A stretch of 64,000 nt of DNA from Amphibacillus cookii. GTDB lineage: Bacteria; Bacillota; Bacilli; Bacillales; Amphibacillaceae. The notes under the pieces were generated by a model that was given only the letters and a program-made list of their open reading frames with translations, made no database searches and was not told the DNA's origin. The stretch is taken from assembly GCF_016908375.1 (NCBI RefSeq), contig NZ_JAFBDS010000005.1, positions 186,001-250,000 of the forward strand, read 5' to 3'. Positions 53,316-60,769 of this stretch are shown in pieces (the first letter of the stretch is position 1; every line of letters begins with the position of its first letter). A program made the translations under genes and the position numbers.

Positions 53316-53786
53316 TTAATTCTTCTTATTTTTCTCTCCAGTGAACGGATCAAATTCTTCAAATAAGGTTAACTGATCACTCATGTAATCCTCTCTTAGC
53401 TGATTTCTAATATATTCTTGAATTTGATTTTTATTTCTTCCCACTGTATCTACAAAGTAGCCTCTACACCAAAATTTGCGCTTACCATATCTGTACTTTA
53501 AATTGGCATGTCAGTCAAAAATCATTAAGCTGCTCTTGCCCTTTAAGTACCCCATGAATTGAGATACACTTAATTTTGGTGGAATGCTTACTAACATATG
53601 AATGTGATCTTTGCATGCATTAGCTTCGTGTATTTCGACTCCTTTCCTTTCACATAGTTCTCTCACTATTTCTCCGATACTTCTTTTATATTTTCCATAG
53701 ATTATTTGCCTTCTATATTTTGGTGCAAAAACGACGTGATACTTACATCTCCACTGTGTATGTGCTAAACTATTCTTGTCCTGCAT
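53316..53786 (-). pseudogene. tnpA: IS200/IS605-family transposase tnpA with internal stop
   Basis: The frame encodes a 156-codon TnpA: WRCKYHVVFAPKYRRQIIYG near the start, the HUH metal motif in KDHIHMLVSIPPKLS, and GYFVDTVGRN with catalytic tyrosine in NQIQEYIRNQL. A TGA at 53511-53513 interrupts it after LMIFD, where the family usually has arginine (HANLKYRYG follows in frame), so CGA to TGA is the likely change. The truncated 91-residue product lacks the catalytic tyrosine and should be inactive. No tnpB is present. Mobile DNA, not part of the neighbouring operons. Confidence 0.9.
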
Positions 53787-53887
53787 TGGACATGCCTCCT
53801 TCTTTAGTGAGATTTGGTGGTCGGGAAACCAACCTTATCTTACCAGAAGAGAGGCTTTTTTGTGCCCCCACGCTAGAAGCTCTATGG

Positions 53888-53910
53888 AACCCCAGGCATA
53901 GCCAGGGGTT
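53888..53910. repeat. Second end hairpin of IS200-type element
   Basis: An imperfect stem (AACCCCAGGC / GCCAGGGGTT, one mismatch) lies about 100 bases upstream of the tnpA start, where the left-end hairpin of an IS200-type element is expected. The outer boundaries of the element could not be fixed. Confidence 0.45.
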
Positions 53911-53963
53911 TTCGAAGACCATAACAAAAGCGCTAACGCGCCTAATCACGCCTCAAGTAAGTA

Positions 53964-54299
53964 TTAATCACCTCGTATGTCTCTCGCTTCTATCATGCAA
54001 TATGTACAATGCAACTCAACTTCTACCTCTTCTGCTTTATCCACACTAAATTTGCCAATGTTGTACTCTGGAACTTCGTCAGTTTTCTTGCAGTCATGAC
54101 ATTTAAAATCACAAGTAAAACAGGCAATTTTCAGGGAGAACTTTTAGCACAAGATACACATTTATAACGCGCAAATCCTAAATCACTAAATCCACAGCGT
54201 GTATTCTTCTCAACTGTTTCCTTAATATCGTTACGATAACTTTCTATCCTGTAAATACCAAAAGCCAGCAAAATGATCGTTTAAAACTTGCTTTATGAC
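53964..54299 (-). pseudogene. Zinc-ribbon transposase-like fragment
   Basis: Reading the minus strand with two frame changes gives VIKQVLNDHFAGFWYL, then YRNDIKETVEKNTRCGF plus ARYKCVSC, then KIACFTCDFKCHDC and HCTYCMIEARDIRGD before a stop at 53964. The first parts resemble the N-terminal zinc-binding region of IS91/IS801-type Y2 transposases; the last part is a CxxC-rich tail I do not recognise. The frameshifts mark it as a decayed remnant. Confidence 0.4.
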
Positions 54300-54472
54300 A
54301 TCAGTACTTTTATTAAGTGTACCATTTAGAAGGTGTTTTATCATGTCTCATTTAGCTAGATTAGTCTAATTCATTATATTTTTCACCTATCTATATCGAC
54401 AATATAAATATTCATATATGCTGGATGATCTAACAGTCCACCTCAACAACGGACTGTTAGATTTATGGAATA
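54300..54472. other. Non-coding stretch with 12-bp stem
   Basis: A perfect 12-bp inverted repeat (ATCTAACAGTCC / GGACTGTTAGAT, 54428-54462, 11-base loop) lies directly after the stop of the small ORF at 54473. It has no T run on either strand, so it may be a weak terminator, an mRNA-stabilising stem or a protein-binding site. Confidence 0.5.
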
Positions 54473-54565
54473 TCATTTAAAAAACCAAAATAGAATAGGA
54501 ATCATTAATATAATAATTGTTCCTCCAGCAGTTAGGAATATAACTTTAATTAATTTTTTTTTCAA
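54473..54565 (-). CDS. Small hydrophobic 30-residue peptide
   Basis: The peptide begins MKKKLIKVIFL, continues through a single hydrophobic helix (GGTIIILMIPILFWF) and ends in Lys. It starts with TTG, seven bases after AGGTGGTG (7 of 8 match to the ideal site). It has one basic end and one membrane helix, like type I toxins or small bacteriocin-associated peptides. A 12-bp stem follows the stop. It is divergent from the six-cysteine precursor gene about 300 bases away. Coding status is inferred from the ribosome-binding site and composition only. Confidence 0.4.
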   Translation of the reverse strand: MKKKLIKVIFLTAGGTIIILMIPILFWFFK

Positions 54566-54861
54566 GAAAAAACACCACCTAATAAAGTTTTTGATTATTT
54601 TAAATATAATACTATCATTGTTTTTAAAATATTCCTATCTTGGTTTATAAGCCACTTTTGGTCAAACATTAATTTAGACGCAAAGTAAAAGTGAACTTTA
54701 GGTAGTATACCCAATAAGAGTAATCCTTCTTTAAAAATCAATGTGTATTTGATTTCTTCTCATATTTTGTCGGAAACGCACGATTTTTTTCCATATTATT
54801 ACACTCTGAGTTGTGTTACGATTAAAGTGTTACCAAATATATGGATAAGGGAGAGAATTGT

Positions 54862-55635
54862 ATGCGTTCATGGAGAAAAGTGATTTTAATTGTAATGGCT
54901 TCAGTATTAGCCTTTTTGGGAGGAGGAGGCTCAACATTTGCATCTAATTTTCAATCAGTGAGTGAAAGTGAAATTGTTTATCAAGATAGCGATGTAGAAA
55001 ATGCATTCAAAAAAATGAATGATCTTGCTAGTACTACAAATGAAGTTAAAGATACTCAAAGAATTCAAGATATTAAAAATATGTCTAAGGATGTTATTTC
55101 GGAAAAAAAAGTAGTTTTAAATAATTCAAATGCTAATTTAGATTTTGATAATGCTAAGTATTTAGATATTACCAAAGATAATATGACATATACATCTATT
55201 ACAGTTCCTATTACCGGGGAAGGATATAGTTTTACAAGTAATTTTACGTTAGTTTTTGATTCACATAATAAGGTCATAAACTATTCAGAAGCATTAATTA
55301 CAAAAAGTGATAGCAATAAGTTTGTAATTACTACTTATTCAGATGGAGAATTAGTTCAAAATAAAGAAACTGATTTGGATTACATTAGCGACAGTGAACT
55401 TAAAAGAGGTTTAGAAGTTATAAATGAAGATGGTTATCAAATTATGGGTGTTAAAAAAATTGCTGCTTGTATTGCAGCGATTGCTGGAGTGAATGCAGTA
55501 GTTGCATACTTAATTGCAGGTACTTGTGTTGCTTCTTGTCCAGCTGTGCCACCAATTTGTGCTGCTTGTATTGGGGGAGTTGCTACTATGGGGGCAGCTG
55601 ATATTGTTGGTATCATGGGTTGTTTTAAATTATAG
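54862..55635 (+). CDS. Secreted six-cysteine bacteriocin-like precursor
   Basis: This protein of 257 residues has a Sec signal peptide (RKVILIVMASVLAFL, then GGGGSTFAS, cleavage near 28), a long hydrophilic propeptide without cysteine (29 to about 195), and a C-terminal domain of about 55 residues. The C-terminal domain is hydrophobic and Ala/Gly-rich and holds all six cysteines (203, 222, 226, 233, 236, 254). The layout recalls halocin C8-type bacteriocins, in which the C-terminal peptide is the active part. I know of no exact family. The ATG at 54862 has GGGAGAG upstream and is preferred over 54841. A thioredoxin-like gene follows by 25 bases. Confidence 0.7.
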   Translation: MRSWRKVILIVMASVLAFLGGGGSTFASNFQSVSESEIVYQDSDVENAFKKMNDLASTTNEVKDTQRIQDIKNMSKDVISEKKVVLNNSNANLDFDNAKYLDITKDNMTYTSITVPITGEGYSFTSNFTLVFDSHNKVINYSEALITKSDSNKFVITTYSDGELVQNKETDLDYISDSELKRGLEVINEDGYQIMGVKKIAACIAAIAGVNAVVAYLIAGTCVASCPAVPPICAACIGGVATMGAADIVGIMGCFKL

Positions 55636-55660
55636 AGTATATAGACTAGGAGGAAAAATT

Positions 55661-56077
55661 ATTTCCATAAAAAAAATTATATCGATAATCCTACTTTGCT
55701 TCTTAATCATTATGTTATTTATTTATGTTGAATCAAGTAAGGCTTCGGGGTCACTTATCTCTTTAGATAGTCAAGAGATTGAAGAACATATAAAAAATAA
55801 AGAGAATTTGTGGATATATATCGGGAGACCGACATGTCCAGAATGTGAGAAACTTTCTCCAGTTTTAAAAGAAGTTCTTGAAGAAAATAACAAACATGTT
55901 TATTATTACAATACTGATGAAGCAAGAAAAGAAAATGAACAAGAAATGATTACCTTGCTTGAAAAGTTAGAAGTTAAATTAGTTCCTACCATAATTCACT
56001 TAAAAGAAGGTGAAATAATAAAAACGAGTGTCGGTTATCAAGATAAGACTAGTCTGGAAAAATTGTTGATTGAGTAG
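55661..56077 (+). CDS. Membrane-anchored thioredoxin-like protein (PedC/BrcD-like)
   Basis: This protein of about 138 residues has an N-terminal membrane anchor (KKIISIILLCFLIIMLFIYV) and an outer thioredoxin fold with active site GRPTCPECEKLSP and cis-proline in KLVPTIIHL. This resembles bacteriocin transport accessory proteins (PedC/BrcD type), which help form disulfides in bacteriocins. AGGAGG sits seven bases before an ATT codon (55661) with no ATG, GTG or TTG at the expected place, so initiation at ATT or loss of the start is suggested. The open frame reaches back to 55514 inside the precursor gene in another frame. It is co-transcribed with the six-cysteine precursor. Confidence 0.7.
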   Translation: MSIKKIISIILLCFLIIMLFIYVESSKASGSLISLDSQEIEEHIKNKENLWIYIGRPTCPECEKLSPVLKEVLEENNKHVYYYNTDEARKENEQEMITLLEKLEVKLVPTIIHLKEGEIIKTSVGYQDKTSLEKLLIE

Positions 56078-56260
56078 AAATTCTATCTATAGTTTATTGA
56101 TATGATAAACTATGGGCGTTGCCAGCAACCTTTCATTACCTTTGCTACTTTTTGATTAGTCATCATTAACGGTGGAGTTTTTTATTGGGCTGGCAAAGCC
56201 TTTTTTCTATTACAATAGCAAGATTCTAAAGTTTTCTTTGCAATTCTCACTATTTCTTAC

Positions 56261-56308
56261 TACTCTCTATTTTGAGCTGAGTGTTTTATGGACGGTTATC
56301 TATGATAA
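56261..56308 (+). repeat. Dispersed repeat, partial copy D (3' end)
   Basis: TACTCTCTATTTTGAG and the end GGACGGTTATCTATGATAA match the 3' third of copies A and B. It ends seven bases before the stop of the minus-strand ABC ATPase gene. Confidence 0.6.
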
Positions 56309-56314
56309 AAGGCG

Positions 56315-56998
56315 CTATCTCCCCTTTATTAATTTGCCTTGCTCCATTCGATACACGGTATCACAATACTTCAATAGGCTTTCATCATGAGTAACCATTA
56401 CTGCAGCCTTATCTTTTTCCTTAACCTCTTTTGCCATCAATGCAACGATTTCATCACTGCGGGCTTGATCAAGATTTGCTGTCGGTTCATCAGCTAAAAT
56501 AATATCAGGGTTATTCATAAATGCTCGTGCAATCGCAACACGCTGTTTCTCTCCACCAGAAAGTTGGTGTGGATAATAATTTACACGCGCTTTTAAACCC
56601 ACACTTTCAAGCAGCTGACCTAACCGTTGTTTAGCTTCACGATCCCAGTCACCTTTCATTTGAGCAACAAGCTTTAATTGTTCGTTAACCTTTAAATAAG
56701 GAACAAGATTAGCTGCTTGAAAGATATAACCAATTGAGGTTAAGCGGACATTGGCCAATTTCTTATCTTTGTAAGAAGCTATCGATTGACTGTTGACGAA
56801 CACCTCTCCTTGATCAGGCGTTAACAATGCACCAGCAATTGACAGAAACGTACTTTTCCCCGATCCAGACGGACCAATCACAGCGGTAAACTTTCCTTTC
56901 TCAGCTGTGAATGAGATATCTTCGAGTATATTAATGTATTGTTCGCCATCTTTAAATGCTTTCGTCACATTTTCCAGCGCTAATGGTGCTGTTATCAT
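56315..56998 (-). CDS. ABC transporter ATP-binding protein (HrtA/LolD-like)
   Basis: This 227-residue ATPase has Walker [12 protein letters not shown] (about 42-52), Q-loop [12 protein letters not shown], signature [14 protein letters not shown] and Walker [13 protein letters not shown]. Its ATG overlaps the stop of the FtsX-type permease gene (TAATG), so the two form one exporter. Best resemblance is to the HrtA/DevA group that handles haem or hydrophobic compounds. It is convergent with the bacteriocin-like genes and could, but need not, be connected to them. Confidence 0.88.
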   Translation of the reverse strand: MITAPLALENVTKAFKDGEQYINILEDISFTAEKGKFTAVIGPSGSGKSTFLSIAGALLTPDQGEVFVNSQSIASYKDKKLANVRLTSIGYIFQAANLVPYLKVNEQLKLVAQMKGDWDREAKQRLGQLLESVGLKARVNYYPHQLSGGEKQRVAIARAFMNNPDIILADEPTANLDQARSDEIVALMAKEVKEKDKAAVMVTHDESLLKYCDTVYRMEQGKLIKGR

Positions 56999-58089
56999 TA
57001 TTCCGTCCTCCCCATTGCTTGTTGTGGATCAACCTTAACAATTCGTGTACTTGATAATAATGAGCCTAATAACGAAACGATTAAAATTATAATTGAATAG
57101 CTTGCGATCAATGATAAATCAAATTCAAACGGCATGCCTTCTGGTAAAATATTTGACACAAATATGGTAAAGCCTGTAGCCAATATTAAACTAATCATAG
57201 TTAAGCAGAAAACTTGTAACAATGTCGCCCCGACTAAAAATATATTTTTTGCTCCAATTGCCTTTAATACACCAAATTGATTAAGCTTTTGAATGGTTAA
57301 TATATAGAAGAAAGCAGCTAAAACAAAAACGGCGATAACAATAAGGAATGCAATCATCATCATAAGAGACATTTGTTCTGAAGAATGGCCTGGTACTGCT
57401 TGAATAATAGCATCTTTCTCAACCCAATCCCCGTCATTAAGCACTTGATTAATGTCAGCTTGTAATTCCTGATTCACTTCTTCAATCACAATCGCATTAG
57501 CGACTTGATGTGGCGTTAAATCTAAGTTATAAAATGCCGATTCAGCGACATAGATAATCGGTGAATGGCGGTATGTTTGATTTTCAGTGAAACCAACTAC
57601 GGTAAAAGTTAAGTCTTGATCTGCTTCGTAAAGTGTATCACCAATCTCTACCCCGTCGGCTTTCATGGTTTGGTCAGCAACGATTTCTAGCGCATCCGAA
57701 TCTGTTAAATTTTGCCCTTCGATGACACCGGGATAGAGAAAAGCTTCAGGATCAATCGGGATAAGTGTGACATCTAATAAGGTCTCACTCGACGCTGCAT
57801 CAAGACGATACATTTGTGTAAGGAGGGGTTGCCACCCTGCCTCTCGCGGTATTTCTTCTTCTAATTCATCAATAATATAACCCGATTGATCAAGCCTGTT
57901 CTCGGCATCTTCCTGTAAATAAAATCGTGCGACTGACATATCCTCCAATGCTGCAATATTATCATTTGATAACCCTTGTGCCAGTCCACTTACAATAAAA
58001 ACAAGTGAAGCCATTAAAAACAGAATAAAGGCAATTAGACTATATTTCAGTTTAAAAAAACGAATTTCTTTTAATGCTAAGGAAAACAT
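56998..58089 (-). CDS. FtsX-type ABC permease (HrtB/DevC-like)
   Basis: This 363-residue permease has one N-terminal membrane segment (about 15-37), an outer domain of about 200 residues and three C-terminal segments (about 232-262, 280-310, 320-345) in the FtsX/MacB arrangement. The beginning MFSLALKEIRFFKLKYSLIA is typical for HrtB/DevC proteins. Together with the downstream ATPase it would form an efflux system. The substrate is unknown. GAGAGGAG precedes the ATG. Confidence 0.85.
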   Translation of the reverse strand: MFSLALKEIRFFKLKYSLIAFILFLMASLVFIVSGLAQGLSNDNIAALEDMSVARFYLQEDAENRLDQSGYIIDELEEEIPREAGWQPLLTQMYRLDAASSETLLDVTLIPIDPEAFLYPGVIEGQNLTDSDALEIVADQTMKADGVEIGDTLYEADQDLTFTVVGFTENQTYRHSPIIYVAESAFYNLDLTPHQVANAIVIEEVNQELQADINQVLNDGDWVEKDAIIQAVPGHSSEQMSLMMMIAFLIVIAVFVLAAFFYILTIQKLNQFGVLKAIGAKNIFLVGATLLQVFCLTMISLILATGFTIFVSNILPEGMPFEFDLSLIASYSIIILIVSLLGSLLSSTRIVKVDPQQAMGRTE

Positions 58090-58383
58090 AAATTTACTCC
58101 TCTCTTTAAATCAAGTCTAGTTATAACAAAACGGTTTAATTTTAATCCGCACATATTTACATAATTCACCTTACAAACTATTTTAACTTTTATATATAAA
58201 AAATGCGAACCAAACTTGATCATCATTAATTTTAACAATAAACCTCCAAACAACCTTAATGGTATCAATTTAAAGACTTATTCTAAACAAACTGACTCAA
58301 TTTTATCATCCTCTTTCGGTACAAAACGAACCTTCAATCAGTCGGCGTTTTAAGGATGATTATCTGTAGCTTTGCTCCTTTCG
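58090..58383. other. Intergenic region with a short repeat copy
   Basis: No gene was found. The downstream half contains repeat copy E (58321-58369). Confidence 0.4.
58321..58369 (+). repeat. Dispersed repeat, internally deleted copy E
   Basis: The first 30 bases (AAAACGAACCTTCAATCAGT and on) match the 5' end of copies A and B, and the next bases (AAGGATGATTATCTGT) match the 3' end. The middle of about 110 bases is missing. It lies 14 bases from the stop of the minus-strand phospholipase D-family gene. Confidence 0.6.
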
Positions 58384-59802
58384 CTAAAGAAGAAATTCTA
58401 TTAATCGTGCGAGCGGTCTGATCACTAAGGTCATGATATGCTTCGTTAGCGGTGTTGATTCAAGCTGATCCGTTGAGTCAGTCTCTCCTTGATTTACTAG
58501 CAGACTATTAGAAAGGTACTCTTCGTTTGTCAATGTTATGATCTCATCTGCCAAACCTGGACTATCGATTACAACCATCGATTCGGTATTCAGAAAAGCA
58601 CTACGCGCATCAAAATTAAAAGAACCCACTGCCGTAATTTGTTGATCAATTACCATTGACTTCATATGTAGTGATTGATCAGGTCTTTGAAATTCATATA
58701 AAGATAAATCCGAACCAGCCAAGGTTTGGCGATGATTACGATAACCACTATGCGCCATAATATTAGGTGTAGCCGCTAAGGCATTAGTTAACAGCATACC
58801 ATCATCAATATCAACTCGAAGTTTATCTAGATCTTCACGGATAAGCCGACTAGGAATGATATACGGGCTTTGCACAAGTGCTTGTTGCTCTGCCTGTTCA
58901 ATCAGCACTAACATTTCTAGCCAAACATCAGGTTGCTTATAAAATCGCTCGATTGAATTATGGACAAAGAAACCACCATTTATCTGATGGGCTTGATCAC
59001 GCCAAGGGTTCATCTGCTCAGATTGATCACGTGATGACGCTTGATAGCTTTCGTAACAGGTTTCAAGGTTTATTTTTTCCGCTGTCGCACGTCGTTTGCC
59101 CCAGCGAGTCAGGTCTTTATTCGTTTGTAATACTGTAAACTCATGTGACCAAAGATAATCAAAATAATCGCTAATTTCCGAGGTCAAGTTTGACTGTTGC
59201 TGATTTTCATTAAAAATTAGAACATCTCGATCTTGAGAAACACCTTGATAATCATCTGGTGCAAAATATTTGTCACCAATATTGCGTCCCCCGATTAATA
59301 CATATGCTTGATCAGCGACAATAAATTTATCATGGAGGCGATTATGCCACGTCCATGGGCGAGCAAGATCAAGTGGTTCATAAAAGCTCAACTCCATATT
59401 AGGATGTTCATTAAAAACACGAATAATATCTCGTTGACCAAACCTCATATTATGAAAAATCCCATCAATTAAAAAGCGCACCTGTACTCCTCGATCGGCT
59501 GCTGCAAGGAGATGAGCATGAAAGAGATCCACAGTCTCCCCCCCTTGCATCGCATAATAAGAAATATCAAGTGAATGTTGTGCGGATTCAATCAAATCCA
59601 TTCGCACCTGCCAAGCATCTCCGCGATCCTCAATCAATGTAACCTGCTCTGTTGTTTCACTGATCCATCGTTGCTGATCGAAATTCAGATCGCGTTCAGG
59701 CGGTGTATAAATACCAAAGGCAAGCACAGCGGTTAGCAAGACATAAATAAAATAGCCTAACAAAACGTATTTTGTTAGGCTTTTCAAATGTAAATCCTTC
59801 AC
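58384..59802 (-). CDS. Phospholipase D family protein
   Basis: This 472-residue protein has an N-terminal membrane anchor (YVLLGYFIYVLLTAVLAFGI, about 12-31) and two HKD motifs: HDKFIVADQAYVLIGGRN (about 155-172) and HMKSMVIDQQITAVGSFNFD (about 375-394). This is the cardiolipin synthase/PLD layout, though it is shorter at the N-terminus than typical ClsA. It probably acts on membrane phospholipids from the outer side. The start is GTG at 59802 after AAAGGG. Confidence 0.85.
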   Translation of the reverse strand: MKDLHLKSLTKYVLLGYFIYVLLTAVLAFGIYTPPERDLNFDQQRWISETTEQVTLIEDRGDAWQVRMDLIESAQHSLDISYYAMQGGETVDLFHAHLLAAADRGVQVRFLIDGIFHNMRFGQRDIIRVFNEHPNMELSFYEPLDLARPWTWHNRLHDKFIVADQAYVLIGGRNIGDKYFAPDDYQGVSQDRDVLIFNENQQQSNLTSEISDYFDYLWSHEFTVLQTNKDLTRWGKRRATAEKINLETCYESYQASSRDQSEQMNPWRDQAHQINGGFFVHNSIERFYKQPDVWLEMLVLIEQAEQQALVQSPYIIPSRLIREDLDKLRVDIDDGMLLTNALAATPNIMAHSGYRNHRQTLAGSDLSLYEFQRPDQSLHMKSMVIDQQITAVGSFNFDARSAFLNTESMVVIDSPGLADEIITLTNEEYLSNSLLVNQGETDSTDQLESTPLTKHIMTLVIRPLARLIEFLL

Positions 59803-59823
59803 GATATAATCCCTTTCTGCGCT

Positions 59824-60522
59824 TTAACGACGGCGCCCGAAGATCATAATAAATTTAAGCAACTGTAACACAGCCATTAATGTGCTTGCTACATAAGTCA
59901 ATGCTGCTGCATTCAATACTCGGCTAATTCCTGCTTGCTCACTATTAGTAACAAGACCTAGTTCCAATAATTGATTTTTGGCTCGCCGGCTCGCATCATA
60001 TTCAACAGGTAAAGTAACCAGTTGAAATAACACCGCAGCAGCAAACAAACCAATTCCGATACCAATCACCTGATTTCCTAGAACCGAACCTGCACCAAAA
60101 AACAGGAAACCAACTAAGAATAGGAGCGGTGCCATTCTTGACCCCAATTGAGCGGCTGGGAATAGTGCCGTTCTAAATTTAAGCATTGCATAGCCACGAC
60201 CATGTTGAATCGCATGTCCAACTTCATGGGCGGCAATGGCCAAAGAAGAAATTGAAGAACCACTATAAACCGGACCTGATAACCGAACGGTTTTAGCCCT
60301 TGGATCATAATGATCAGATAAATCGCCTCGATTAGAACGTTCAATCATTACATCATGAAGTCCATTTTGATCTAAAATCCGACGAGCGACTTGAAGTCCA
60401 GTAATTTGCGCACTCGCTTGGACCCGAGCGTATTTATGAAAGTTATTTTGTACTTTTGACTGTGCCCACATCGCTAAACCTAACGCGATAAATATTAAAA
60501 TATCCATAGGATGAAAAAACAT
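59824..60522 (-). CDS. yugP: YugP-like membrane zinc metallopeptidase
   Basis: This 232-residue integral membrane protein has the zinc motif AIAAHEVGHAIQHG (about 91-104) preceded by SGPVYSGSSISSL, and three to four hydrophobic segments (for example LGSRMAPLLFLVGFLFFGAG). It matches the YugP family (neutral zinc metallopeptidase, PF04298 from memory). The natural substrate is not known. It lies between the PLD gene and a small unknown gene. Confidence 0.9.
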   Translation of the reverse strand: MFFHPMDILIFIALGLAMWAQSKVQNNFHKYARVQASAQITGLQVARRILDQNGLHDVMIERSNRGDLSDHYDPRAKTVRLSGPVYSGSSISSLAIAAHEVGHAIQHGRGYAMLKFRTALFPAAQLGSRMAPLLFLVGFLFFGAGSVLGNQVIGIGIGLFAAAVLFQLVTLPVEYDASRRAKNQLLELGLVTNSEQAGISRVLNAAALTYVASTLMAVLQLLKFIMIFGRRR

Positions 60523-60537
60523 ACTGCACCACTACCT

Positions 60538-60690
60538 TTACTTATTTTTATTTTTTTTACAAACGACAGCATTAACGCCTTCTTCTTCACATAACCATGC
60601 TGCAATTCGTTCCATTAAAGACTTTTCTTCTGTTATTAAGTAACCTTTATTATTACGCTCTAGACTTATCAATAAGTCAAAGTTAGCCAA
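60538..60690 (-). CDS. Small protein of unknown function
   Basis: A 50-residue frame starts with TTG at 60690, five bases after GAGGTGA, and reads MANFDLLISLERNNKGYLIT and further with two cysteines in WLCEEEGVNAVVCK, ending KNKNK. The good ribosome-binding site and balanced composition argue for a real gene. It lies 15 bases upstream of the YugP-like gene on the same strand. No family recognised. Confidence 0.55.
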   Translation of the reverse strand: MANFDLLISLERNNKGYLITEEKSLMERIAAWLCEEEGVNAVVCKKNKNK

Positions 60691-60769
60691 CTCAGTCACC
60701 TCATTTTATTGATTTGCTCTTAGTATATACGACAATTATGAACTGAATATGAACTAACGCGTTTTTTTT

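Noticed and set aside
53720-54049. Plus-strand 109-codon frame across the IS200 end
   Set aside because: It is antisense to tnpA at its start and runs through the IS end hairpin; no family resemblance.
54465-54650. Plus-strand 61-codon frame rich in Ile and Lys
   Set aside because: It has no ribosome-binding site and mirrors the AT-rich opposite strand, where the TTG-started peptide has a good site.
54841-54861. Upstream ATG of the six-cysteine precursor gene (seven residues longer)
   Set aside because: The ATG at 54862 is preceded by GGGAGAG at good spacing and gives a standard signal peptide, while the upstream ATG has no ribosome-binding site.
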